Source of the DNA: Pedobacter sp. Leaf170
Lineage (GTDB): Bacteria; Bacteroidota; Bacteroidia; Sphingobacteriales; Sphingobacteriaceae
Direction: 5' to 3'
Assembly (NCBI RefSeq): GCF_920984665.1
Contig: NZ_CAKLBP010000001.1
Location: forward strand, 152,858 to 216,857
DNA length: 64,000 bases
The notes beneath the pieces were generated by a model, which was not told the origin of the DNA, did no database searches, and saw only the letters and a list, made by a program, of their open reading frames with translations. Positions 30,764-39,714 of this stretch are shown here, piece after piece; position 1 is the stretch's first letter; every line of letters begins with the position of its first letter. The translations under genes were made by a program, and so were the position numbers.

Positions 30764-31897
30764 TTAGGAAAGGATAACCAAATCGATATCCTTCTTTGCA
30801 AGGTTTTTTAAAAGTCCGTTAAATACTGCTGTGCGCAATATTACCTGGAAAATATTTAAATGCGGCTTCCCGATACAAATGGTTGTTACGTCTTTCTCTG
30901 CAGCTATATCCATAATGGTTTGGGTAACCTGGTTACTTTTTATTTTGATTACTTCTGCCCCAAGCTCAGTTGCTAATTTAAAGTGATTAATTAAGTGGCG
31001 TTGTTTATCCAGTTTTATCCGTTCTAAACTTTCGTTATCACTTTGTACGTAAAGCACAATCCATGGCGAGCGGTAATAAGAAGCCAATCTCGCCGTTTTC
31101 CGTATCACAACACCGGCAGTTTCGGCATTTGATGAAATACAGGCCAAAAAGCGTTCTGGCCTTAATTTAACCGATTTTGGTATTTCAGTAAGTATCTTAC
31201 GCTCAACCTGATGCACCACTTCTTTTAAAGCTAATTCTCGCAGTTGCAAAATCCTATCAGCCTGAAAGAAATTTTTAAGTGCGCTTTCTATTTTACTTTT
31301 ATCGTAAATTTTACCTTCTTTAAGGCGATTTACAAGTTCATCAGCAGTTAAATCAATATTTACAATTTCATCGGCTAACTCTAATATTTTATCAGGAATA
31401 CGCTCTGTTATGCTAATGCCGGTAATTCTTTCTACTTCTTCGTTAATGCTTTCTAAATGCTGAATGTTAACCGCCGAAATTACACTTATTCCGGCTTCCA
31501 GTAAATCGAAAACATCCTGCCATCGCTTTGCGTTTTTGCTTCCCTCAATATTTGTATGCGCCAGTTCGTCAACAATTACAATTTCTGGATGACGATTTAC
31601 AATAGCTTTCAGATCCATTTCTTCCATCTCTTTACCGCGATAAAATATTTTGCGCCGCTCGATAATTGGAAGTTCATTCAAAAGTGCATGGGTTTCTACA
31701 CGGTTATGCGTTTCCACATAACCGATGCAAACATCAATTCCATTACGAAGTAAAGCCTGAGCTTCTTGCAGCATACGATAGGTTTTACCCACACCGGCAC
31801 TCATGCCAATGTAGATTTTAAGCTTTCCCCTTCTGGATTTTTTAACCAGATTTAGGAAATACTTAACCGAATCGTCTTTTTGCTGCTCTTCCATCAT
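30764..31897 (-). CDS. kdpD: KdpD N-terminal sensor half (KdpD plus Usp), no kinase domain
   Basis: This 377-aa protein matches only the first part of E. coli KdpD (894 aa). The KdpD domain has the Walker A sequence GMSAGVGKT (residues 31-39), and VDELAHTNIEGSKNAKRWQDV. A universal-stress-like domain (about 250-377) begins LACISSNAETAGVVIRKTARL. The four membrane helices, the GAF part and the kinase are absent. A full histidine kinase is encoded directly downstream, so this looks like a stable split form rather than a broken gene. It would sense potassium or ATP levels and control that kinase. Confidence 0.92.
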   Translation of the reverse strand: MMEEQQKDDSVKYFLNLVKKSRRGKLKIYIGMSAGVGKTYRMLQEAQALLRNGIDVCIGYVETHNRVETHALLNELPIIERRKIFYRGKEMEEMDLKAIVNRHPEIVIVDELAHTNIEGSKNAKRWQDVFDLLEAGISVISAVNIQHLESINEEVERITGISITERIPDKILELADEIVNIDLTADELVNRLKEGKIYDKSKIESALKNFFQADRILQLRELALKEVVHQVERKILTEIPKSVKLRPERFLACISSNAETAGVVIRKTARLASYYRSPWIVLYVQSDNESLERIKLDKQRHLINHFKLATELGAEVIKIKSNQVTQTIMDIAAEKDVTTICIGKPHLNIFQVILRTAVFNGLLKNLAKKDIDLVILS

Positions 31898-31915
31898 TGA
31901 CCGATAATATTCTTT

Positions 31916-32986
31916 TTAAAATGAAACTGCAATACTTGCCGTTAAACTTGCATTAGCATTTACTGCCGCTACATCACGCATAAAAATTTTATCCTTGCTA
32001 TCGTAAACCTTGCCTTCTAATCTTAACACAGCATTGCTGATTGGAGCATAATCGACATTTAATGAATAACCTTTGGTTTTAAAACCATTTGGTGAACCTG
32101 TGGCAATCAACATTCCGTTTTTATCATCATAATATTCAAATCTTCCGGCGGCAGCCCATTTTGGTGCAAACTTATATTGTACAATGGCTACCGGAGAAAT
32201 CACTTCGTTATGTTCGTTGCTATCTTTTTGTTTCTGTTGCGTTCCATAATCAAAGCCAACCGTTAAACCTAACTGCTCTGTTAGCTGAAAAACTCCATAT
32301 AAATTATGATAAAACCTATTTACCAATACAGAATCGGCACCTTCGGTTCCTAAATAGTTGCTATAGTTTAGGGTAATTTTTGAACTCGGTTTCCAGGTTA
32401 ATTGTAAACCACCTGCAGGTTTATTGTTACCATTTATTCTGGTTATTCTTTGCCATCCATTTAAATACAGCGCTGTAGCTGTAAATTTGCCATCTTCGGT
32501 ACCATAAGTTATTTTGGCACCTGACTCATAATAGGGAGTGTTTTCTGATGAAATATTTCTGGTAAGCACCCAGCAATCTTTAGAAATGGCACTCTCAAAG
32601 CCGATATGCGAGGAAAAAATACCAGCATCAATCCATAGATTAGCGGTTTTAGAGAGTTTTACACCCGCATTCGCTTCAAAAATATTTTTAAGCACACCAG
32701 GTTCTGCAGACAGGTTAGCATTAGCATAAGTACCCGCCATTACGGCAAGATTTGCTCTGATGTTTCCACTATCGTAAGCGGCTTTGATGAAACCTAAATT
32801 CAGGTTTACTTCATTTGCACGGTTATGTGAATAGATAAATCCTGGACGATTATGGTCGGCAGGTTTGTTAAAATCATATCCGTAGTAAGTTTCAAGATAA
32901 CCTGAAACTTTTATTTTTGGCGTTTCCTGAGCATGTACGTACATGCTTGCTGATAATGTAGCGGCAAATATTAAAATTATTTTCAT
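31916..32986 (-). CDS. Porin-like outer-membrane beta-barrel of the Kdp operon
   Basis: This 356-aa protein has the signal MKIILIFAATLSASMYVHAQ, then alternating amphipathic strands such as IKVSGYLETYYGYDFN, LQLTWKPSSKITLNYSNY and LRLEGKVYDS. It ends in ASLTASIAVSF with the C-terminal aromatic residue of outer-membrane barrels. It resembles the BBP2/porin group. Its place between kdpC and kdpD suggests an outer-membrane entry path for ions, but specificity is not shown. Confidence 0.85.
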   Translation of the reverse strand: MKIILIFAATLSASMYVHAQETPKIKVSGYLETYYGYDFNKPADHNRPGFIYSHNRANEVNLNLGFIKAAYDSGNIRANLAVMAGTYANANLSAEPGVLKNIFEANAGVKLSKTANLWIDAGIFSSHIGFESAISKDCWVLTRNISSENTPYYESGAKITYGTEDGKFTATALYLNGWQRITRINGNNKPAGGLQLTWKPSSKITLNYSNYLGTEGADSVLVNRFYHNLYGVFQLTEQLGLTVGFDYGTQQKQKDSNEHNEVISPVAIVQYKFAPKWAAAGRFEYYDDKNGMLIATGSPNGFKTKGYSLNVDYAPISNAVLRLEGKVYDSKDKIFMRDVAAVNANASLTASIAVSF

Positions 32987-33086
32987 GTTTTTATTTTTTT
33001 GGGCCTTGCCCGATATATTTTATTTAAGGTAGTTGTGCGGCCGAACCTATACCGATTTTTCGGTTAGGCTTGCAGTGCCTTGAATA

Positions 33087-33647
33087 TTATAGTTTATCTA
33101 ATGCCAGATTTAGTTTCAGTACATCAACTGATGATGGTCCGAATAGTCCCATTAATGGTTTTTGCGTATTCATTGCAACTAATTCTTTTACTTTTTCAAT
33201 GCTTATTTTTCTTACGCTTGCCACCCTGGCTACCTGAATTGCAGCACCTTGTTCAGATATATTTGGGTCTAAACCACTTCCTGAGGCGGTAACCATATCT
33301 GCAGGAATTTGAGATTTTTTAATTGAAGGATTGTATTCTAAAAGTGTATCGATGCGTGATTGAACTTCTTTTAAGTAATCTGGATTAGAAGGACCTTTGT
33401 TGGAACCACCTGAACCTGCAGCGTTGTAGCCATTAGCTGATGGCCTGCCCCAAAAATATTCAGGCTTGTTAAACGACTGACCTAATAAAGCGTAACCGAC
33501 AGTTTTACCGTTTCTGGTAATTTTTTCTCCTCCACCGTTTCCTTTTGAAAACTTAGCTACAAATGCCACACTAATTGGATAAACAACGCATAACAGAACG
33601 ATTAATATAGCAGTTAAGCGAATGGATTGAATGATGTATTTTTTCAT
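33087..33647 (-). CDS. kdpC: Potassium-transporting ATPase subunit KdpC
   Basis: This 186-aa protein has one N-terminal membrane segment (IRLTAILIVLLCVVYPISVAFVA) and the typical KdpC sequence GQSFNKPEYFWGRPSA followed by DMVTASGSGLDPNIS and PLMGLFGPSSVDVLKLN at the end. It stabilises the KdpA-KdpB complex. It is 18 bp downstream of kdpB. Confidence 0.97.
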   Translation of the reverse strand: MKKYIIQSIRLTAILIVLLCVVYPISVAFVAKFSKGNGGGEKITRNGKTVGYALLGQSFNKPEYFWGRPSANGYNAAGSGGSNKGPSNPDYLKEVQSRIDTLLEYNPSIKKSQIPADMVTASGSGLDPNISEQGAAIQVARVASVRKISIEKVKELVAMNTQKPLMGLFGPSSVDVLKLNLALDKL

Positions 33648-33665
33648 GATATTTTTCTTTAAAGC

Positions 33666-35693
33666 CTATACAAAAAGGCCAACTAATAAATCAATTATTT
33701 TAATGCCGATAAATGGTGCAACCACACCTCCTATCCCGTAAATAAATAGGTTTCTACGTAAAAGAGCTGTTGCGCCAATCGGCTTGTAAGCAACACCTTT
33801 TAAAGCAAGTGGAATCAGGATTGGGATAATAATTGCGTTAAAAATCACTGCAGAAAGAATGGCTGATTCTGGCGTATGCAAGCCCATAATGTTTAAGCTT
33901 TGAAGCGCCGGAATAGATGCGATAAATAAAGCAGGAACGATTGCAAAATACTTGGCAACATCATTAGCGATAGAAAAAGTTGTTAAGGTTCCTCGGGTAA
34001 TTAAAAGTTGCTTTCCAATTTCTACAATCTCTATCAGTTTTGTTGGGTCGTTATCCAAATCGACCATGTTACCGGCTTCTTTGGCTGCCTGTGTTCCGCT
34101 GTTCATGGCTACACCAACATCTGCCTGCGCTAGTGCAGGTGCGTCATTTGTACCATCTCCCATCATGGCAACCAACTTACCCAAAGCCTGCTCATCTTTA
34201 ATGTAATTCATTTTATCTTCAGGTTTGGCTTCGGCAATAAAATCATCAACACCGGCTTTTTCGGCAATATATTTGGCGGTTAAAGGATTATCACCCGTAA
34301 CCATTACCGTTTTTACACCCATTTTTCTAAGGCGTTCAAATCGCTCGCTTATGCCAGGTTTTATAATATCCTGAAGTTCTATCACCCCTAATGCCTGCTC
34401 GTTCTCACACACCACTAAAGGCGTTCCGCCATTAGTAGCAATATTTTTAACATGGTTTTCAATATCCGAAGGGAAAATATGACCAGCTTTTTCGACAATG
34501 TTGCGTATAGAATCGAAAGCACCTTTTCTAATTCTTCTGCCGTCAACAGTATCCAAACCGCTAGAACGGGTTTCTGCAGTGAACTTGATAAATGTTGAAT
34601 TGGCTGGGGTACCAGAAGATTTGTAACCTTGTTCGGCTGCAAGTTCGATGATGGATTTTCCTTCTGGTGTTTCATCCGCTAATGAACTTAATATGCAGGC
34701 ATTTGTAAAATCTTTAATCACAACTCCAGCCGTAGGATAGAAATTAGTTGCTTTACGATTTCCAATAGTTATCGTTCCGGTTTTATCCAAAAGTAAAACA
34801 TCAATATCGCCTGCGGTTTCTACTGCCTTACCAGATTTTGTAATTACGTTTGCCCTCAAAGCTCTATCCATTCCGGCAATTCCAATGGCTGATAACAAGC
34901 CCCCGATTGTTGTTGGAATAAGGCAAACAAATAATGAAATCAGCGCAGCAATTGTAATTGGTGTGTTGGCGTAATCTGCAAATGGTTTCAGCGTAACGCA
35001 AACAATAATAAACACCAAAGTAAAACTTGCAAGTAAAATGGTTAATGCAATTTCATTCGGTGTTTTCTGGCGGGAAGCACCTTCAACTAAGGCAATCATT
35101 TTATCTAAAAAACTTTCGCCCGGAGCGGTGCTCACTTTTACTTTTATTTCGTCAGAAAGTACTTTAGTGCCACCTGTTACAGAAGATTTATCACCACCAG
35201 ATTCTCGGATAACCGGAGCAGATTCTCCTGTAATTGCAGATTCATCGATGGTAGCAATGCCTTCAATAATTTCACCATCTGTAGGGATAATGTCACCAGG
35301 TTCGCATAAAAATACATCGCCTTTTTGTAGTTGATTAGAAGATCTAATTTCAACAGTACCGTTCTGCAATAAAACTTTAGCAGGTGTTTCCGACCTCGTT
35401 TTACGTAAACTATCTGCCTGTGCTTTACCTCTGGCTTCGGCAATTGCCTCTGCAAAGTTTGCAAACAAAACCGTTAGCAAGAGGATAAGAAAAATTACAA
35501 AGTTATAAACTGCAGAGCCCTGACCCGGATTACTAATGGAGTAAATAGTGACATAAGCCATTACCAAGGTTCCAATTTCTACCGTAAACATTACCGGATT
35601 GCGAACCATTACCCGAGGGTCTAATTTTATAAAAGATTGTTTTATTGCGGTCTGCACCAAGGCAGAATCGAATAATTTAGTGTTAGATTCCAT
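33666..35693 (-). CDS. kdpB: Potassium-transporting ATPase subunit KdpB
   Basis: This 675-aa P-type ATPase subunit has the phosphorylated Asp303 in [12 protein letters not shown], the actuator TGES motif at 155-158 (its Ser is the inhibitory phosphorylation site in E. coli) and [21 protein letters not shown] in the P domain. It hydrolyses ATP to drive potassium into the cytoplasm through KdpA. Length and motifs match E. coli KdpB (682 aa). Confidence 0.98.
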   Translation of the reverse strand: MESNTKLFDSALVQTAIKQSFIKLDPRVMVRNPVMFTVEIGTLVMAYVTIYSISNPGQGSAVYNFVIFLILLLTVLFANFAEAIAEARGKAQADSLRKTRSETPAKVLLQNGTVEIRSSNQLQKGDVFLCEPGDIIPTDGEIIEGIATIDESAITGESAPVIRESGGDKSSVTGGTKVLSDEIKVKVSTAPGESFLDKMIALVEGASRQKTPNEIALTILLASFTLVFIIVCVTLKPFADYANTPITIAALISLFVCLIPTTIGGLLSAIGIAGMDRALRANVITKSGKAVETAGDIDVLLLDKTGTITIGNRKATNFYPTAGVVIKDFTNACILSSLADETPEGKSIIELAAEQGYKSSGTPANSTFIKFTAETRSSGLDTVDGRRIRKGAFDSIRNIVEKAGHIFPSDIENHVKNIATNGGTPLVVCENEQALGVIELQDIIKPGISERFERLRKMGVKTVMVTGDNPLTAKYIAEKAGVDDFIAEAKPEDKMNYIKDEQALGKLVAMMGDGTNDAPALAQADVGVAMNSGTQAAKEAGNMVDLDNDPTKLIEIVEIGKQLLITRGTLTTFSIANDVAKYFAIVPALFIASIPALQSLNIMGLHTPESAILSAVIFNAIIIPILIPLALKGVAYKPIGATALLRRNLFIYGIGGVVAPFIGIKIIDLLVGLFV

Positions 35694-35776
35694 TTTATTT
35701 ATGTAGCGTTTGATGTTTTGTGGGATGTGTTGATGTTTTTTAAAATCTTTAGCAATCCCTTTACATCTTACATTTA

Positions 35777-37495
35777 TTATTTGATGATGGTAAAATATTC
35801 AGCTATCGGACCTAAAGCCAACGCCGGGAAATAAGAAAGTGCGTTTAATACCAAAATCACGGCGAAAGTCATTAGCGCAAAGGTTTTGGTGTCTGTTTTT
35901 AACGTTCCGGCAGATTCTGGTATGAATTTCTTAGCGCCTAAAAGCCCTGCAATTGCTATCGGACCTATTATCGGTAAAAATCGACCAAACATTAAAATAA
36001 TTCCGGTAAGCACGTTCCAAAAAACATTGTTATCTCCTAAGCCTTCAAAGCCAGAACCATTATTTGCGTTTGATGAGGTTACTTCGTAAAGCATTTCAGA
36101 AAAACCATGGAAACCAGGATTATTTAGCCAGTTTTTGGGTTGTACCGACCATGTAGCATCGCCATAATTATTAAAGGTATAACTCGCAATAGCTGTTCCG
36201 GCTAATATTAAAAAGGGGCTTAATAGTGTAATAACGGCTGCAATCTTAATCTCTCTTGCCTCTACTTTATGGCCAAGAAACTCGGGAGTTCTACCAACCA
36301 TTAAACCCGATATAAATACTGCAATAATTAGATAGATAAAATAATTTAATAAACCTACACCGCAACCGCCATAAAACGAATTTATCATCATGGCAAGGAG
36401 TTGCCAAAGTCCGGTAAGTGGCATTGTAGAATCATGCATACTATTTACAGAACCTGTAGAAATAATTGTTGTTACGGTACTCCAGTAGGCAGAAATAGCT
36501 GGTCCAAACCTAACTTCTTTACCTTCCATTGCTCCGGTTGATTGGCCTATACCCATTTTTGCTAAAGCTGGATTACCACCTAACTCCGAGCTTATGGTTG
36601 GTACAAGCAAGAGCAACATTCCGATAGTCATAACTCCAAAAATTGTCCAGGCAAGTTTTCTTCTTCTAATAAAAATACCAAAGGCGATAACCATTGCAAT
36701 TGGAATAATTACCTGGGCAACCAACTCAACTGTGTTTGTTACATAATTTGGATTCTCAAACGGATGCGCAGAATTGGCACCGAACCAGCCTCCACCATTT
36801 GTTCCAAGGTGTTTTATGGCAATAAACTGTGCAGCCGGACCTCTTGATACATGGACGGTATCGCCTTGCAATGAAATAAACTGGTCTTTGCCTTCATAAC
36901 TTGCCGGTGTACCATTAAAAGCTAAGATAATTGCTATAATAAGAGACATTGGCAGCAACAATCTGGTGATTGATTTTACAAAGAATTCCCAAAAATTACC
37001 CAGTTTAGTGGCGGTTTTATCTCTAAAGGCCTTAAACAATACAACCGCAGCGGCAATACCTGTAGCACAACTTACAAATTGCAAAAACATCAAAACATAA
37101 TGTTGTGATAGATAACTTACACCAGTTTCGCCAGAATAGTGTTGCAAATTACAATTCACTACAAAACTAATGATGGTATTAAAAGATAAATCAGGAGACA
37201 TTCCCGGATTTCCGTCTGGATTCCAAGGAAGTTTGTCTTGAAAAATCAATACGAAGAAACCATAAACCAGCCAAACCAGGTTAATCATCATCAAAGCTTT
37301 TAAATGCTGTTTCCAGTCCATTTCTTCTTTTGGATTGATACCTGACAATTTATAAATACCAGATTCTAAAGGCTTTAAAAAGTCTGTCCAGACTTTTTCA
37401 CCTGCAAATACCTTAGCCAGGTACCGGCCAAGCGGAATAGCAATTACCACTGTAAGTAGGTAGGTTGCGATTATTCCAAGTAATTCTGTGTTCAT
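35777..37495 (-). CDS. kdpA: Potassium-transporting ATPase subunit KdpA
   Basis: This 572-aa channel-like subunit has ten predicted membrane segments. Selectivity-filter-like loops include [12 protein letters not shown] and [34 protein letters not shown] is a third and [10 protein letters not shown] another part. It binds and conducts potassium at the membrane. It lies 27 bp after kdpF and 83 bp before kdpB. Confidence 0.98.
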   Translation of the reverse strand: MNTELLGIIATYLLTVVIAIPLGRYLAKVFAGEKVWTDFLKPLESGIYKLSGINPKEEMDWKQHLKALMMINLVWLVYGFFVLIFQDKLPWNPDGNPGMSPDLSFNTIISFVVNCNLQHYSGETGVSYLSQHYVLMFLQFVSCATGIAAAVVLFKAFRDKTATKLGNFWEFFVKSITRLLLPMSLIIAIILAFNGTPASYEGKDQFISLQGDTVHVSRGPAAQFIAIKHLGTNGGGWFGANSAHPFENPNYVTNTVELVAQVIIPIAMVIAFGIFIRRRKLAWTIFGVMTIGMLLLLVPTISSELGGNPALAKMGIGQSTGAMEGKEVRFGPAISAYWSTVTTIISTGSVNSMHDSTMPLTGLWQLLAMMINSFYGGCGVGLLNYFIYLIIAVFISGLMVGRTPEFLGHKVEAREIKIAAVITLLSPFLILAGTAIASYTFNNYGDATWSVQPKNWLNNPGFHGFSEMLYEVTSSNANNGSGFEGLGDNNVFWNVLTGIILMFGRFLPIIGPIAIAGLLGAKKFIPESAGTLKTDTKTFALMTFAVILVLNALSYFPALALGPIAEYFTIIK

Positions 37496-37522
37496 TTTTT
37501 TGAATTGTTAATATAAGAGATG

Positions 37523-37600
37523 TTAAAATTTTTCGGGGTTAATTAGCACGTAAACCATGTAAATGAATACGGCAATAGCGATTAGAAATAAGGCGATCAT
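37523..37600 (-). CDS. kdpF: KdpF subunit
   Basis: This 25-aa peptide MIALFLIAIAVFIYMVYVLI, ending NPEKF, is a single membrane helix with the YxxxVLxxPExF ending typical of KdpF. It is directly upstream of kdpA, its usual place. KdpF stabilises the Kdp complex. Confidence 0.9.
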   Translation of the reverse strand: MIALFLIAIAVFIYMVYVLINPEKF

Positions 37601-37605
37601 AATTT

Positions 37606-37686
37606 TTAGATTTTATCGAACCAGTTAATTGATTTATAAGAGGCCCACCAGAGCACAATCAGAAGAATAAAAAGAAGTATTAGCAT
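37606..37686 (-). CDS. Short membrane peptide upstream of kdpF
   Basis: This 26-aa frame (MLILLFILLIVLWWASYK, then SINWFDKI) is one membrane helix with a Trp pair and a charged C-terminal tail. It ends 5 bp before the kdpF start and would be the first product of the Kdp operon. Its size and shape resemble KdpF but the sequence differs. It may be an extra Kdp-associated peptide; no family was recognised. Confidence 0.6.
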   Translation of the reverse strand: MLILLFILLIVLWWASYKSINWFDKI

Positions 37687-37712
37687 AGCTGTATTGTTTT
37701 TTCATGCCATGG

Positions 37713-37728
37713 TTCAACTCACATACCA
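37713..37728 (-). promoter_or_regulatory. Candidate sigma-54 promoter of the Kdp operon
   Basis: The minus strand reads TGGTATG-TGAG-TTGAA, close to the sigma-54 form TGGCACG-N4-TTGCA with correct spacing. The usually fixed C of the -12 GC is an A, which weakens the case. It lies 27-42 bp before the first Kdp start codon and next to an NtrC-type activator gene. The 9-mer TGGTATGTG recurs at 37785-37793. Confidence 0.45.
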
Positions 37729-37804
37729 CAAAAAGCCAATAAAACATAAACACCTATAAATCAATTTATTGAATAGATAAAATGCACATACCAAAAATTT
37801 AGGC

Positions 37805-37834
37805 ATAAAAAAACCCTTCCATTTTGGAAGGGTT
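37805..37834 (-). terminator. Intrinsic terminator of the NtrC-type regulator gene
   Basis: On the minus strand AACCCTTCC and GGAAGGGTT form a stem with an AAAAT loop, followed by seven T. It lies about 20 bp after the regulator stop and separates it from the Kdp operon. Confidence 0.9.
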
Positions 37835-37855
37835 GATTTTCATTTTGGAAAAAAT

Positions 37856-39187
37856 TTAGCTAATGCCGTATTCTTCGAGTTTGCGGTAAAGTGTTGTTAG
37901 GCCAATACCGAGCAGCCTTGATGTTTCTGTTTTATTGCCGCCGGTGTAAGCCAATACTTTTTTAATATGTTGTTTTTCGATGGCTTCCATACGCATGCCA
38001 TTAGGTTGGGCAGGATTTTCATGAAACTCGAATGGCAAAAGGTCTGCCGTAATTAAGCTGCTATCTGAAAGAATAACGGCACGTTCAATTACATTTTTCA
38101 ACTCTCTGATGTTACCTTTCCAGCTGTAATTTGTTAACAGGTTAATGAAAGCCTGATCCATTTCCATATCAGAACGATTAACCTTTAATGAAAACTCTTC
38201 TAAATAGTGTTTCGCAAGCGGAAAAATGTCTGTTTTTCTTTCTAAAAGTGAAGGTAACTGAATCAGGAAAACAGATAAACGATAATATAAATCTGAACGA
38301 AACCGCCCACTTTCAGCCTCTTCCTTTAAATCTCTGTTGGTTGCAGCGATGATTCTAACATTAACCTTACTCGTTTTCGTATCACCAACTTTTATAAAAG
38401 TCTGGCTTTCAAGTACCCGTAAAAGTTTTGCCTGCAAATCCACGTTCATCTCGCCTATTTCATCTAGAAAAAGCGTGCCATCGTTGGCTTCCTCTAATAA
38501 ACCTTTTTTATCTTTCGATGCACCGGTAAAAGCGCCTTGACGGTAGCCAAAGAGTTCACTTTCCAGAAGTTCAGGATTAAAGCCACTGCAATTCAAGGCA
38601 ACAAATGGCTTATTTTTTCTTGTACTTTCTTGATGTATGGCTTGTGCAAAAACTTCTTTTCCCGTACCTGTTTCGCCGAGCAATAATACGGTAGCATCGG
38701 TAAGGGCAACCTTTTTTGCCATGGAAATTGAATGCAGAATTGCCGGAGAACTACCAATAATATTATCAAAACTAAGGCTCAAACCTACCTTTTTTTCTAA
38801 ATCAGCTACCTTGATTTGAAGTTTCACTTTATCCATTGCTTTGTAAAGTAGCGGAATAATTTTATCGTTATCATCACCCTTCACAATGTAATCAAATGCA
38901 CCGTTTCGCATGGCTTGTACTCCATCAGAAATGGTTCCAAAAGCGGTAAGATTTATAACTTCTATAAATGGTTTGATTTCTTTAATGGCCGCAACCAATT
39001 CAACACCGTTATAATCTGGCAGTTTCACATCGCTAATTACTACCTGAACATCTTTGGTACTAATTATTTTAAGACCTGCCTTACCATTTTCGGCCTGAAG
39101 AACTTTAAAGCCTTCCAGTTCGATAATTCTAGATAATAGCCCAAGTATTTTTGGTTCGTCATCTATAATCAGTACCGTATTTTCCAT
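37856..39187 (-). CDS. Sigma-54-dependent response regulator (NtrC family)
   Basis: This 443-aa activator has a receiver domain with Asp53 (VISDVKLPD), a sigma-54 AAA+ domain with Walker A GETGTGKE (171-178), the sigma-54 contact loop GAFTGA (218-223) and Walker B GTLFLDEIGEM, and a Fis-type HTH at the end (NKTETSRLLGIGLTTLYRKL). It is placed just upstream of the Kdp operon in the same direction but behind its own terminator. With the Kdp kinase it probably forms the two-component system that takes the place of KdpDE, since no OmpR-type KdpE is present. Confidence 0.95.
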   Translation of the reverse strand: MENTVLIIDDEPKILGLLSRIIELEGFKVLQAENGKAGLKIISTKDVQVVISDVKLPDYNGVELVAAIKEIKPFIEVINLTAFGTISDGVQAMRNGAFDYIVKGDDNDKIIPLLYKAMDKVKLQIKVADLEKKVGLSLSFDNIIGSSPAILHSISMAKKVALTDATVLLLGETGTGKEVFAQAIHQESTRKNKPFVALNCSGFNPELLESELFGYRQGAFTGASKDKKGLLEEANDGTLFLDEIGEMNVDLQAKLLRVLESQTFIKVGDTKTSKVNVRIIAATNRDLKEEAESGRFRSDLYYRLSVFLIQLPSLLERKTDIFPLAKHYLEEFSLKVNRSDMEMDQAFINLLTNYSWKGNIRELKNVIERAVILSDSSLITADLLPFEFHENPAQPNGMRMEAIEKQHIKKVLAYTGGNKTETSRLLGIGLTTLYRKLEEYGIS

Positions 39188-39320
39188 TTGGTAAATATAG
39201 TAGAGATTTTAGTAATGTTGATTTGAATTTGATGAACGGTGAAAACGAAAGTATAATTTGTTTTTTAGTATAAATTTAGAATTCACTGTATTAATTTAGT
39301 TAATCAAAAAATCATAAAAC

Positions 39321-39557
39321 TTAACCTTTACCTGCATCACTGCCTTTAACTTGCTCTTGCTTTCTTGTTTCCTTTACATCATTTGCCAAAGATTGGTCGC
39401 TGTCTGCATCACTACCTTTAATTTGTTCACCCAAATCCCCAATAGTTTCATCTAATTCTTCCGCATCATACTGTTTATCAGCATTATTACCAACCTCACC
39501 TAAATCTTTAACTATTTCCTTTTCTGATTTTTCACTTCTCTTGTTATCCATAACCAT
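39321..39557 (-). CDS. Small acidic repeat protein, hypothetical
   Basis: This 78-aa frame (a second in-frame ATG at 39551 is the likelier start) is hydrophilic and of low complexity. The phrase KGSDA occurs twice (QIKGSDADSD and QVKGSDAGKG), with ELDETIGDLGEQ between. It has no membrane segment and is probably disordered. Similar short proteins are found near stress genes in related genomes, but no function is known. Confidence 0.6.
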   Translation of the reverse strand: MVMDNKRSEKSEKEIVKDLGEVGNNADKQYDAEELDETIGDLGEQIKGSDADSDQSLANDVKETRKQEQVKGSDAGKG

Positions 39558-39661
39558 TGTTTATAATAGAGACATAATCAAAAGGTAAAGGTTTTGCAAA
39601 TAAAAATATTGATGCAAAACGGGAAATTCGGCTAATCAATTAAAACATCATTTTAACAAAC

Positions 39662-39669
39662 TATTTTTG
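39662..39669 (+). promoter_or_regulatory. -7 promoter element before the histidine kinase gene
   Basis: TATTTTTG fits TAnnTTTG exactly and lies about 46 bp before the ATG. No clear -33 element was found. Confidence 0.42.
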
Positions 39670-39714
39670 ATAGATAATTGTTACAAAGGCTAATTAAATG
39701 AAGCACAATATCGT

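Noticed and set aside
30764..31897. KdpD-like gene as a broken pseudogene
   Set aside because: The frame is intact, ends cleanly and is followed by a separate kinase gene, as in a stable split sensor.
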